Source: Candidatus Kapaibacterium sp. (GTDB lineage: Bacteria > Bacteroidota > Ignavibacteria > Kapaibacteriales > HRBIN21). Taken from it: a stretch of DNA of 6,461 nucleotides. Every line of letters starts with the position of its first letter. The first letter of the stretch is position 1. Both the position numbers and the translations under genes were made by a program. The notes beneath the pieces are model-generated. The model was not told the origin of the DNA. It made no database searches and was given only the letters and a program-made list of their open reading frames with translations. Below are positions 1 to 6,095 of this stretch, piece by piece. The stretch is taken from positions 1 to 6,461 of the forward strand of contig JANWXA010000114.1 in NCBI GenBank assembly GCA_025055465.1. The letters are read 5' to 3'.

Positions 1-359
1 AAGAGAGCGCCCAGCTTCGCGTCAGCCGGGACGGTGTCTTTGTTGCCGTGGCAGCCGATGGGTCCGGCGAACAGGTGTTGGGGCAGCTTCTGCTGGCGCG
101 CTTTGTCAATCCGGCGGGATTGCGGGCGCTGGGGGAAAATCTCTACGCCGAGACACCAGCTTCTGGTCCGCCCCTGGTAGAGACACCGGGGCAGGGATCG
201 GTCGGTGAAATCCTGCAGGCGCATTTGGAAAGCTCTAATGTGGAACTGGTAGAGGAAATGGTTGGCCTTATTATGGCACAGCGAGCCTACGAGCTCAATG
301 CTAAAGCGATTCGTACGGCAGACGAGCTACTGCAGGCAGCGGTGAACCTGAAAAGCTAA
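1..359 (+). CDS. flgG: Flagellar basal-body distal rod protein FlgG, C-terminal part (5' end outside window)
   Basis: FlgG builds the distal rod of the flagellum, the drive shaft that passes through the P- and L-rings. The reading frame is open from the left edge (first whole codon at base 3) and ends with TAA at 357-359, leaving 118 residues; the start and the N-terminal half lie outside. The visible part matches the FlgG C-terminus: a VGQ-like LGQLLLARFVNPAGL stretch followed by LRALGENLYAETPASGPP, and then the terminal D0 helix with VELVEEMVGLIMAQRAYELN and TADELLQAAVNL. That helix is the basal-body rod C-terminal domain (Flg_bbr_C), which forms the coiled core of the rod. FlgG is chosen over FlgF or FlgE because of the NPAGL-ENL-ETxASG pattern and the flgA-flgH-flgI genes that follow. 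An internal GTG at 48 is not the true start. Confidence 0.96.
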   Translation, partial: ESAQLRVSRDGVFVAVAADGSGEQVLGQLLLARFVNPAGLRALGENLYAETPASGPPLVETPGQGSVGEILQAHLESSNVELVEEMVGLIMAQRAYELNAKAIRTADELLQAAVNLKS

Positions 360-365
360 GAGGGG
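358..365 (+). promoter_or_regulatory. Ribosome binding site of flgA
   Basis: The sequence AAGAGGGG ends six bases before the flgA ATG at 372 and overlaps the flgG stop codon. It is a good Shine-Dalgarno match and supports this start. Confidence 0.7.
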
Positions 366-371
366 ATTGCT

Positions 372-1082
372 ATGATACACCGGCTTGGGATCGGCGTCTG
401 GGTGGGGCTGCTGCTTGTGAGCCAGGGTTGGGCCCAGCGGACAATAAGTTGGCAGGAACTGCATCAAATTGCTGAAGGGTGCGTGCGGTCACATGTCGGC
501 GCTCTTCCCATAGAGATCGAGTGGATCGGGGATGGGCCGCGACAGCTCACGGTAAGCCGCGACGTGACTGAGCTACGATGCATGAGCGATAGCTCCCTTG
601 TGGCGCAGGGGCGTTTTGTCATCGAGGCTTGGACACATGGACAATGGGCAGGCCGCTTTGTTCTATCGGGGAAGGTTTGGGTTACAGCGTCCGAGCTGCG
701 CCTGTGTAAGCCCATTCGAGCAGGCCAAATGCTGACGATGGCAGATGTCGAGTCCAGCCCACGCCGCATGAGGCTGTCGGAGTATTGGCAGCGCCTCCGG
801 GCGGAAGAGGTGGGGAAGGTTCGTGTTCGGCGCGATCTACCTGCTGGGGCACCGGTGTTCAGGGAAGATTGCCTGCTGTATTCTGCCGTCCGTCGTGGAG
901 ACCGGGTCACAGTGATAGCGCGAGCGGGGAACGTGGAGGTGCGCACAGTGGCACAAGCACTGGAAGAGGGCGAGCCGGGCCGCTGGATCCGGGTCCGTCG
1001 AGAGGGAGCGGGGCGCATTTTGAGTGCACGTGTTGTGGATGCAACAACAGTGGTGGTTGGACAAGCAGAGCCGCAGCCATGA
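372..1082 (+). CDS. flgA: Flagellar P-ring assembly chaperone FlgA
   Basis: FlgA is a periplasmic chaperone that helps FlgI monomers assemble into the P-ring around the rod. The 236-residue product begins with a Sec signal peptide (basic MIHR, hydrophobic core about residues 5-18, likely cut after QGWA near residue 21). Residues about 108-168 look like the SAF/FlgA domain: SELRLCKPIRAGQMLTMADV, then EEVGKVRVRRDLPAGAPV, in which 'vGkvarrdlpaGapv' is the family hallmark. Residues about 169-230 form the C-terminal beta domain (RRGDRVTVIARAGNVEVRTVAQALEEG, then GRILSARVVDATTVVV). Length fits the family (about 220-240). It contains four cysteines outside the signal peptide (37, 70, 112, 167); whether they pair cannot be seen. 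The gene starts 12 bases after flgG behind a good ribosome binding site, and its TGA overlaps the flgH ATG, so it is in the same operon and probably translationally coupled to flgH. Confidence 0.93.
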   Translation: MIHRLGIGVWVGLLLVSQGWAQRTISWQELHQIAEGCVRSHVGALPIEIEWIGDGPRQLTVSRDVTELRCMSDSSLVAQGRFVIEAWTHGQWAGRFVLSGKVWVTASELRLCKPIRAGQMLTMADVESSPRRMRLSEYWQRLRAEEVGKVRVRRDLPAGAPVFREDCLLYSAVRRGDRVTVIARAGNVEVRTVAQALEEGEPGRWIRVRREGAGRILSARVVDATTVVVGQAEPQP

Positions 1083-1639
1083 AAGCCATTCTTGTTTTTC
1101 CGTGTGTGATCGCTCTGGGTTGGGGACAGTGGAGTTTCTATGGTGTCCGCTCGCTCACTGCAGACATCCGGGCGGGCCAGATCGGCGATGTCCTGACCAT
1201 TCTGGTTGTGGAAGAGTCCCAAGCCAGCAACACGGCGCAGACGAGCGAGCAGCGCCGAAGCGAGCTCAGCCTGGGTGCCCAAGGGAATTATAATCGCTTT
1301 GGACTGCAGACCGGTGGGCGTTTTCACAGTGGTTCCCAGTTTCATGGACGCGGTGAGACCTCGCGCTCGGAGCGTATCCGTGCCCGGTTGACAGTACAGG
1401 TGGTTGGAAAAGACACGCTGGGCAACCTCATCGTGGAAGGGCAGCGCGTGACCCGCATCAACGGTGAGGAACAAAACATCCGTGTTCGGGGGAAGGTGCG
1501 CCCAATAGACATCGGCCCCGATAACACTGTGCCCTCGTATGCCCTTTCGGAGTTGGTGTGTATCTACGAAGGGGATGGGAGTGTGTCGCGGGCCCAGGAG
1601 CCGGGCTTGATTGCCCGACTGTTGCGTTTGTTATTCTAA
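1079..1639 (+). CDS. flgH: Flagellar L-ring protein FlgH (short form, no lipobox)
   Basis: FlgH forms the L-ring, the bushing for the rod in the outer membrane. The start is the ATG at 1079 that overlaps the flgA TGA (ATGA), giving 186 residues, shorter than enterobacterial FlgH (about 230). Family features are clear: SLTADIRAGQIGDVLTILVV (25-44), EESQASNTAQTS (45-56), LTVQVVGKDTLGNLIVEG (104-121), RVTRINGEEQNIRVRGKVRP (123-142), DIGPDNTVPS (144-153) and a C-terminal AQEPGLIARLLRLLF (172-186). Classic FlgH is a lipoprotein with an L-x-G-C lipobox. Here the N-terminus is a short hydrophobic leader (MKAILVFPCVIALGWGQ) whose only cysteine, Cys9, lies inside the hydrophobic stretch without a lipobox, so signal peptidase I cleavage near residue 16-17 is more likely. 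The reading frame is open upstream to 785, but that part is a shadow of flgA. The ribosome binding site is weak, consistent with coupling to flgA. Confidence 0.93.
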   Translation: MKAILVFPCVIALGWGQWSFYGVRSLTADIRAGQIGDVLTILVVEESQASNTAQTSEQRRSELSLGAQGNYNRFGLQTGGRFHSGSQFHGRGETSRSERIRARLTVQVVGKDTLGNLIVEGQRVTRINGEEQNIRVRGKVRPIDIGPDNTVPSYALSELVCIYEGDGSVSRAQEPGLIARLLRLLF

Positions 1640-1643
1640 GCAC

Positions 1644-1650
1644 GAGGAAG
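1644..1650 (+). promoter_or_regulatory. Ribosome binding site of flgI
   Basis: GAGGAAG lies five bases before the ATG at 1656. It decides the flgI start: an in-frame ATG at 1611 would add 15 residues and lies inside flgH with no such site, and it would bury the signal peptide. Confidence 0.7.
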
Positions 1651-1655
1651 TCCCA

Positions 1656-2741
1656 ATGTGGCGGCTGGCGCTCTTTGGTTTGACAGTCCTTTCACTCTCG
1701 GCTGCGAGGCTAAAGGATATCGCTACGATTGAGGGAGTTCACGGCATACCTCTGGTTGGATACGGCCTGGTTACGGGGCTCAATCAGACTGGGGATTCGC
1801 CTCGCTCGGCCTTTACGGTGCAGTCTGTATCCAACATGCTGCGCCGTTTTGGGGTCAGTGTCTCGCCCTTGCTTGTGCGGACGCGGAATGTGGCGGCAGT
1901 GATGGTGACGGCTACTCTGCCGGCCTTTGCGAAACCGGGTATGCGACTGGACGTGCAGGTTTCTTCGCTTGGCGATGCTGAGTCGTTGCAGGGTGGGGTT
2001 CTATTATTGACACCGCTGGCAGGTCCGGACGGCACTGTGTATGCTGTAGCTCAAGGGGCTGTGTCTGTCGGTGGGTACGAATTTCGAGCGTTGGGGACGC
2101 GGGCTCTGCGCAACTTCGTTGCTTCTGGGCGGGTGCCTGCGGGGGGCGTGGTAGAGCGGGAATTTTCTCCCGAGGTGATTCGGGGACAACAGGTACGGAT
2201 TCTTCTGCACGAGCCGGATTTCCGTGTGGCGCAGCGTGTTGCTGAGGCAGTGGAGGGCATAGCAGGGCTTGATGGGGCTGCCGCAGTGGTAGATGCTGCA
2301 ACAATTGCTGTGCGCCTTCCAGCCGGGCAGAGTCGAGACCAACTCATGCGCTGGATCGCTCAGCTTGAGGCTGTGGAGGTGACACCCGAGCCGCCCGCCC
2401 GCGTTGTTATCAATGAGCGAACTGGCACGATTGTTGTTGGAGGAAATGTACAGCTCCTGCCGGCAGTAGTGGCTCATGGCGGATTGGAGGTGCAGATTCA
2501 GCGTCAAGTCATTATCAGTCAGCCGCGACCGTTGACGCTTGGCAGAACCGAGGTGGCAGAAATTGCCACGATTACGGTACAGCAAGAACAACGTCAGGCT
2601 GTAGCGCTGCCGGCAGCAGCCACGGTGCAAGATGTGGCGAATGCCCTTAATCTCCTGGGGGTAACTCCACGAGATTTGATTGCCATTTTGCAGGCGTTGA
2701 AGGAAGCTGGAGCCCTGAGTGGCGAGCTGATAGTACAGTAG
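1656..2741 (+). CDS. flgI: Flagellar P-ring protein FlgI
   Basis: FlgI forms the P-ring in the peptidoglycan layer around the distal rod. The 361-residue product starts with a signal peptide (MWRLALFGLTVLSLSAA, cut near residue 17). The mature chain opens with the family signature RLKDIATIEGVHGIPLVGYG and LVTGLNQTGD (18-47). Further conserved stretches are NVAAVMVTATLPAFAKPG (78-95), DVQVSSLGDAESLQGG (99-114), LLLTPLAGPDGTVYAVAQG (116-134), the VVINERTGTIVVGG segment (250-263) and a C-terminal LNLLGVTPRDLIAILQAL with KEAGALSGELIV (331-360). Length matches E. coli FlgI (365 with its signal). The mature protein has no cysteine: the two positions that form a disulfide in the enteric protein are alanine here (270 and 352, or their neighbours). 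The gene follows flgH by 16 bases, and flgJ starts 3 bases after its stop, so it is mid-operon. FlgA, two genes upstream, is its chaperone. Confidence 0.96.
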   Translation: MWRLALFGLTVLSLSAARLKDIATIEGVHGIPLVGYGLVTGLNQTGDSPRSAFTVQSVSNMLRRFGVSVSPLLVRTRNVAAVMVTATLPAFAKPGMRLDVQVSSLGDAESLQGGVLLLTPLAGPDGTVYAVAQGAVSVGGYEFRALGTRALRNFVASGRVPAGGVVEREFSPEVIRGQQVRILLHEPDFRVAQRVAEAVEGIAGLDGAAAVVDAATIAVRLPAGQSRDQLMRWIAQLEAVEVTPEPPARVVINERTGTIVVGGNVQLLPAVVAHGGLEVQIQRQVIISQPRPLTLGRTEVAEIATITVQQEQRQAVALPAAATVQDVANALNLLGVTPRDLIAILQALKEAGALSGELIVQ

Positions 2742-2744
2742 CCC

Positions 2745-3584
2745 ATGACAGAGACTCTGCAACCGACAGCATCTCCAGCAGCAAGTCTGGGATCGCACAC
2801 GGTGAACAGCTCTGTGGAGCGGGAACGGTTATCCTTTGTAGCCCGAGGCTTTGAGTCCTTGGTGTTGTTCCAGCTCCTGCGCTCGCTGCAGCAACCTCTC
2901 TTCGCAGATGAAGACGGAGAAGAAGAGCCTCTGCCGGGTTTTGGCGCGGGGCCGTTGGACGAGTTTGTGCTTCTGCCTTTCGCTGAGGCACTCGCCCAGA
3001 GTGGGAGGGGTGTGGGACTTGCAGAATGGCTGTACCGCCACTGGACTGGGGAGGAGCTACCGTTGCGGAGCGGTGCCGTGGGAGCCGCGGTCAGTACAGT
3101 ACAGAGCCCGAGAATTGAGAATACTGAAGAGCCGACGGTAGGCCCTCCCACTCAGCGTGTTTTGGCAACACTGCGCCCATATTGGGGTTGGATTGAGCAG
3201 GCGTCGGCGAGGACCGGTTTGCCACCGGCGCTGATCGCGGCGGTTGTCTGGGCTGAGTCAGCAGGGAATCCCCGGGCGGTTTCCCCAGCCGGAGCCCAGG
3301 GGCTCATGCAATTGATGCCAGAGACGGCACGCGAGCTCGGTGTTTCCGATCCATTTGCTCCACAAGACAATCTACTCGGCGGGAGCCGTTATTTGCAGCA
3401 GATGCTGCACCGGTTTGGCGAGCTACCCTTAGCGTTGGCCGCCTATAATGCCGGACCGGCACGGGTGCTGCGCTATGGTGGTATTCCCCCGTTTGCCGAG
3501 ACACAGACCTATGTCCGGCGCGTACTTGCGTTGTACCGCCAGATAGAGGCCGCGGCAATTACAGAGGCTCCAGCACTGCCGTAA
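2745..3584 (+). CDS. flgJ: FlgJ-like rod-binding protein fused to an SLT (GH23) lytic transglycosylase domain
   Basis: The 279-residue product has two domains. Residues about 26-100 match the FlgJ N-terminal rod-binding (rod cap) domain: RLSFVARGFESLVLFQLLRS (29-48), an acidic loop, LDEFVLLPFAEALAQSGRGV (71-90) and GLAEWLYRHW (91-100). After a Thr/Pro/Val-rich linker (about 101-138), residues about 143-268 form a soluble lytic transglycosylase domain (SLT, GH23). It has the catalytic Glu171 in the ES motif of VVWAESAGNP, then SPAGAQGLMQLMPETA (180-195) and ALAAYNAGPARV (230-241). All key SLT motifs are intact, so it should cut the MurNAc-GlcNAc bond and release 1,6-anhydro products. Gammaproteobacterial FlgJ carries an unrelated glucosaminidase (GH73) domain here, and many other FlgJ proteins have no enzyme domain. 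No Sec signal is visible, as in FlgJ exported by the flagellar apparatus. It starts 3 bases after flgI without a clear ribosome binding site. Likely role: cap the growing rod and open the murein for it. Confidence 0.9.
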   Translation: MTETLQPTASPAASLGSHTVNSSVERERLSFVARGFESLVLFQLLRSLQQPLFADEDGEEEPLPGFGAGPLDEFVLLPFAEALAQSGRGVGLAEWLYRHWTGEELPLRSGAVGAAVSTVQSPRIENTEEPTVGPPTQRVLATLRPYWGWIEQASARTGLPPALIAAVVWAESAGNPRAVSPAGAQGLMQLMPETARELGVSDPFAPQDNLLGGSRYLQQMLHRFGELPLALAAYNAGPARVLRYGGIPPFAETQTYVRRVLALYRQIEAAAITEAPALP

Positions 3585-4929
3585 AATGTCGTAAGAAGGG
3601 TGCTTCCGAGAGCAGGCGGAAGCCGCGGAGAGAGTCTCGGGTGGCATATAATTCGGCAAGCGCTTCCACCACATAGTCCATGTGGCTCTGCGTGTAGACT
3701 CGCCGCGGGATTGCCAAGCGCACCAACTCAAGCGGCGGGGCTATATGGTCTCCGTTGGCTCCCCGTTTTCCCATCATGAGGGAACCGACTTCTACGGCAC
3801 GGACGCCGGCATGGACGTAAAGAGCACAAACAATAGCCTGTCCGGGGAAATGTTCCGGTGCAATGTGGGGAGCAAATCGTGCCGCGTCTATAAAGACTGC
3901 ATGGCCGCCCGGTGGTTCGATAATCGGGACACCGGTTCTCCGTAGCTGTTCGGCAAAATGGGCCACGAAGTGGATGCGGTGGTGTAAATACTCCTCTTGG
4001 AAGGCCTCGTGTAATCCCTGCGCAATAGCTTCCAGATCCCGTCCGGCAAGCCCACCGTAGGTGGGGAATCCTTCCCAGAGAATGAGAAGGTGCTGGATTC
4101 GTTCTACCAGCGTGACATCTCGAACGGCAAGGAAGCCGCCGATATTCGCCAAGCCGTCCTTCTTTGCGCTCATGAAGCAACCATCGGCATGGGAGAAAAT
4201 CTCTTGGGCAATCTCCCAAGGAGTTCGGTTGACATAGCCGGGCTCACGCAGCTTAATACAGTATGCGTTCTCAGCAATCCGACAAGCGTCCAGGAAGAGC
4301 GGGATACCGTAGCGGGAGAGAACTTTCTTGACCGCTCGGATATTTGCCAGTGAGGCTGGATGCCCGCCGAGGGTGTTGTTCGTGAGGGTGAACAGGCATA
4401 CGGGAATGCGGTCTGCACCGACCTTCTCGATGAGCTCTTCCAGCTTGGCTACATCCAGATTGCCCTTGAAAGGGCATTGGGACTCAGGCAAGAGAGCCTC
4501 AGCGATGGGGAGGTCAAGTGCCTCGGCACCCGTCTGTTCGATGTTGGCACGTGTGGTATCGAAGTGTGTGTTGCTGGGAATAATCTTACCCGGGCCTCCC
4601 AGGAGATGGAATAGGATGTGCTCGGCGGCTCTACCTTGGTGGACGGGGAAAATGTAGGGCATGCCGGTCAAGGCGCCGACGGTCTCTATGAAACGGTAGT
4701 AGCTGTGGGATCCAGCGTACGCCTCGTCGCCGTGGAACATTGCGGCCCACTGGCGGTCGCTCATTGCGGCGGTTCCCGAGTCTGTAAGTAGGTCTATCAG
4801 CACATCGGCTGAGCGGAGGCGGAAGACATTGTAGTGGGCCTGCTGCAGAAGGCTTTCGCGCTCAGCACGGGTCGTCAGGCGAATGGGCTCCACCACCTTG
4901 ATGCGGAAAGGCTCAAAAAGCACTGGCAT
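3559..4929 (-). CDS. tnaA: Tryptophanase (PLP-dependent L-tryptophan indole-lyase), beta-eliminating lyase family
   Basis: Tryptophanase splits L-tryptophan into indole, pyruvate and ammonia using pyridoxal phosphate (PLP) in the cytoplasm. The 456-residue product aligns along its whole length with tryptophanase and tyrosine phenol-lyase (TPL); its residue numbers appear to coincide with TPL. PLP-site residues are present: Lys257 (MSAKKD, Schiff base), Asp214 and Arg217 (LDACR), Tyr71 (GDEAYAGS), Thr49 (DLLTDSG), Asn185 and the carboxylate-binding Arg404 (LVRLAIPRR). The scaffold is TPL-like in places (MSDRQWA, DGCFMSAKKD, GGLAGRDLEAIAQGL). However, the specificity positions are those of tryptophanase: Asp124 (TPL Thr), Val379 (TPL Met), Val381 (TPL phenol-binding Arg; Ile in E. 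coli TnaA) and His448 (LRHFTA; TPL Phe). Tryptophan is therefore the more likely substrate. The ATG at 4929 is the only start before an upstream stop, yet it lacks a ribosome binding site. The 3' end overlaps flgJ by 26 bp. No TnaC-type leader is evident. Confidence 0.87.
   Translation of the reverse strand: MPVLFEPFRIKVVEPIRLTTRAERESLLQQAHYNVFRLRSADVLIDLLTDSGTAAMSDRQWAAMFHGDEAYAGSHSYYRFIETVGALTGMPYIFPVHQGRAAEHILFHLLGGPGKIIPSNTHFDTTRANIEQTGAEALDLPIAEALLPESQCPFKGNLDVAKLEELIEKVGADRIPVCLFTLTNNTLGGHPASLANIRAVKKVLSRYGIPLFLDACRIAENAYCIKLREPGYVNRTPWEIAQEIFSHADGCFMSAKKDGLANIGGFLAVRDVTLVERIQHLLILWEGFPTYGGLAGRDLEAIAQGLHEAFQEEYLHHRIHFVAHFAEQLRRTGVPIIEPPGGHAVFIDAARFAPHIAPEHFPGQAIVCALYVHAGVRAVEVGSLMMGKRGANGDHIAPPLELVRLAIPRRVYTQSHMDYVVEALAELYATRDSLRGFRLLSEAPFLRHFTAVLEPL
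3602..3623. terminator. Perfect stem-loop just after flgJ, possible transcription end
   Basis: GCTTCCG (3602-3608) and CGGAAGC (3617-3623) form a perfect 7-bp stem with an 8-base loop. It begins 17 bases after the flgJ stop, where the flagellar transcript should end. There is no T-run after it on the plus strand, so it is not a canonical intrinsic terminator. It also lies inside the coding end of the convergent lyase gene, so it may be chance or codon-driven. Confidence 0.25.
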
Positions 4930-4964
4930 GGGCGGAAGCGTGTCTTGTGGTACGAAGTTAGGTG

Positions 4965-4972
4965 CAAAATTA
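4965..4972 (-). promoter_or_regulatory. Possible Bacteroidota-type -7 promoter element for the lyase gene
   Basis: Read on the minus strand this is TAATTTTG, a perfect match to the TAnnTTTG -7 consensus of Bacteroidota, 35 bases before the lyase ATG. That would give a leader of about 30 bases. No convincing TTTG element lies 19-21 bases upstream, where GC-rich hairpin sequence sits instead. The match could be chance, and the host lineage is not certain. Confidence 0.25.
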
Positions 4973-4986
4973 GGCGGCTCCTCCAG

Positions 4987-5003
4987 CGGGGTTGATGACC
5001 CCG
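4987..5003 (-). terminator. Stem-loop just downstream of dprA
   Basis: CGGGGT and ACCCCG form a perfect 6-bp GC-rich stem with a 5-base loop, starting 8 bases after the dprA stop on the minus strand. The first T-rich run (ATTTT) comes some 15 bases after the stem, too far for a standard intrinsic terminator. It may still end or pause the era-dprA transcript, or stabilise its 3' end, separating it from the lyase gene. Confidence 0.35.
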
Positions 5004-5011
5004 ATTAGGGA

Positions 5012-6088
5012 CTACAATGAGCGGACGAAGTACTTACCTGGTAACTGGCGCACCAGCCCTCGAAATTCCAATTCCAGGAGGTGTGCCAAGGCTTCGTGAA
5101 CGGGGAGGCGAGCTTGTTCCGCCAGGGCATCAACGTGGATAGGCTCGCCGCCGAGTAGGTGATAAAGGCGCTCCTCTGCCGCAGAAGAAAAGCCTGGCGT
5201 TGAAGGAGTTGGAGCGAGCGTTGCGAGGCCGGTGTCTGCTAAAAACTCTTCTGGTGACAGTGCTGGGGTGGCGATATTGCGCCGGATCAACATATTTGTT
5301 CCCATGCTCTTTTCCGAGGTAATGTTACCGGGGACAGCATAGACATCGCGTCCCTGGTCGAAAGCAAATTGGGCGGTGATGAGAGCACCGCCTGGGATAC
5401 CGCTTTCTACAACCAGAACGGCCCGGGCTATACCGCTGATAATGCGATTCCGCTGTGGGAAGTACGCAGGCAGTGCCTTGGTGCCCGGCGGGTACTCGCT
5501 CAAAATAGCACCTCCCTGTTCTACGATGCGCCGTGCCAATCGTGCTGCTATGGATGGTTGAATACGGTCCAAGCCGGAGGCGACGATGGCATACGTGGTA
5601 CCGCCGGCGCGAAGAGCCGTCTCGTGAACGATAGTGTCTATTCCCCGAGCTAAGCCGCTACAGACAACCGCACCGGCCCGGACACAGGCTTCGCTAAAGC
5701 GCTCTGCACAGAGCTTGCCGTAGAGTGTACACTGCCGCGTACCAACGATGCTGAGTACGGGGACGGAATCCGGTTGCAGGTTTCCCCAGAGATAGAGGAT
5801 CAGTGGTGGGTATGGAATGTGACGCAGCAACGGAGGGTATTCCGGGTCAGGCAGCGACAGCAGACGAATGCGCAAACGTTCGCAATGCTGGAGAATCTGG
5901 GTTGACCGCTGTTGCGCTATATCGAGGGCTGAGGTCCCAAATAGGTGGAGCTGCTGTAGGGCGCCAGTGGCTACCGCCTCAGTAAGCTCGGCAAAGCTGG
6001 CGTACTGCTGTATACATTGGTAGACTGTTTTCTGAGAAAGACCGGCAACAAGACTCAAGGTCAAAATCTCTCCAGCACTCCATCCCAT
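5012..6088 (-). CDS. dprA: DNA processing protein DprA (Smf), RecA loader for transformation
   Basis: DprA binds single-stranded DNA that enters the cell in natural transformation and loads RecA on it. The chosen ATG at 6088 gives 358 residues. The N-terminal part (about 1-65) is a helical region like the SAM/HhH domain of DprA. The central Rossmann-like domain (about 75-285) has all signatures: SIVGTRQCTLYG (113-124), SGLARGIDTIVH (144-155), VASGLDRIQP (169-178), SEYPPGT (197-203), FPQRNRIISGIARAVLVVES (210-229), GALITAQFAFDQGRDVYAVP (234-253) and MGTNMLIR (262-269). A C-terminal winged-helix domain (about 300-358) is also present (EERLYHLLGGEPIHVDALAE, then LLELEFRGLVRQLPGKYFVR). The start at 6088 lies 7 bases after the era stop. 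A GTG at 6145 would add 19 residues and overlap era by 50 bases; the added residues do not look like DprA. Neither start has a strong ribosome binding site. It was probably co-transcribed with era. Confidence 0.93.
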   Translation of the reverse strand: MGWSAGEILTLSLVAGLSQKTVYQCIQQYASFAELTEAVATGALQQLHLFGTSALDIAQQRSTQILQHCERLRIRLLSLPDPEYPPLLRHIPYPPLILYLWGNLQPDSVPVLSIVGTRQCTLYGKLCAERFSEACVRAGAVVCSGLARGIDTIVHETALRAGGTTYAIVASGLDRIQPSIAARLARRIVEQGGAILSEYPPGTKALPAYFPQRNRIISGIARAVLVVESGIPGGALITAQFAFDQGRDVYAVPGNITSEKSMGTNMLIRRNIATPALSPEEFLADTGLATLAPTPSTPGFSSAAEERLYHLLGGEPIHVDALAEQARLPVHEALAHLLELEFRGLVRQLPGKYFVRSL

Positions 6089-6095
6089 AGCGGCG

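Noticed and set aside
785..1078. In-frame upstream extension of flgH within flgA
   Set aside because: The extra residues are Gly/Arg/Ser-rich shadow translation of flgA. The ATG at 1079 overlapping the flgA stop gives the normal FlgH start.
464..1474. A 336-codon open frame on the minus strand opposite flgA and flgH
   Set aside because: It lies antisense to two well-recognised genes, spans their junction, has low-complexity Arg/Ser/Thr-rich composition and resembles no family. It is a by-product of GC-biased codon use.
2004..2798. A 264-codon open frame on the minus strand opposite flgI
   Set aside because: It is antisense to conserved FlgI motifs, rich in Cys, His, Arg and Ser, and has no recognisable domain or ribosome site.
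3091..3106. Short direct repeat CAGTACAGTACAG in the flgJ linker
   Set aside because: Only two copies of a 5-base unit in a low-constraint linker; too short to support a functional repeat.
3559..4929. Annotation of the lyase as tyrosine phenol-lyase
   Set aside because: Overall similarity to TPL is high, but the phenol-binding Arg381, Thr124 and Phe448 are replaced by Val, Asp and His, the tryptophanase pattern.
4875..4967. A 30-codon minus-strand frame from a TTG 10 bases after GGAGGAG, ending in RWWSPFA, considered as a TnaC-like tryptophan-sensing leader peptide
   Set aside because: It runs into the tnaA coding region in another frame rather than ending before it, starts with TTG, and lacks the TnaC pattern of a single Trp followed at fixed spacing by the terminal Pro. 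Conservation in relatives would be needed to revive it.
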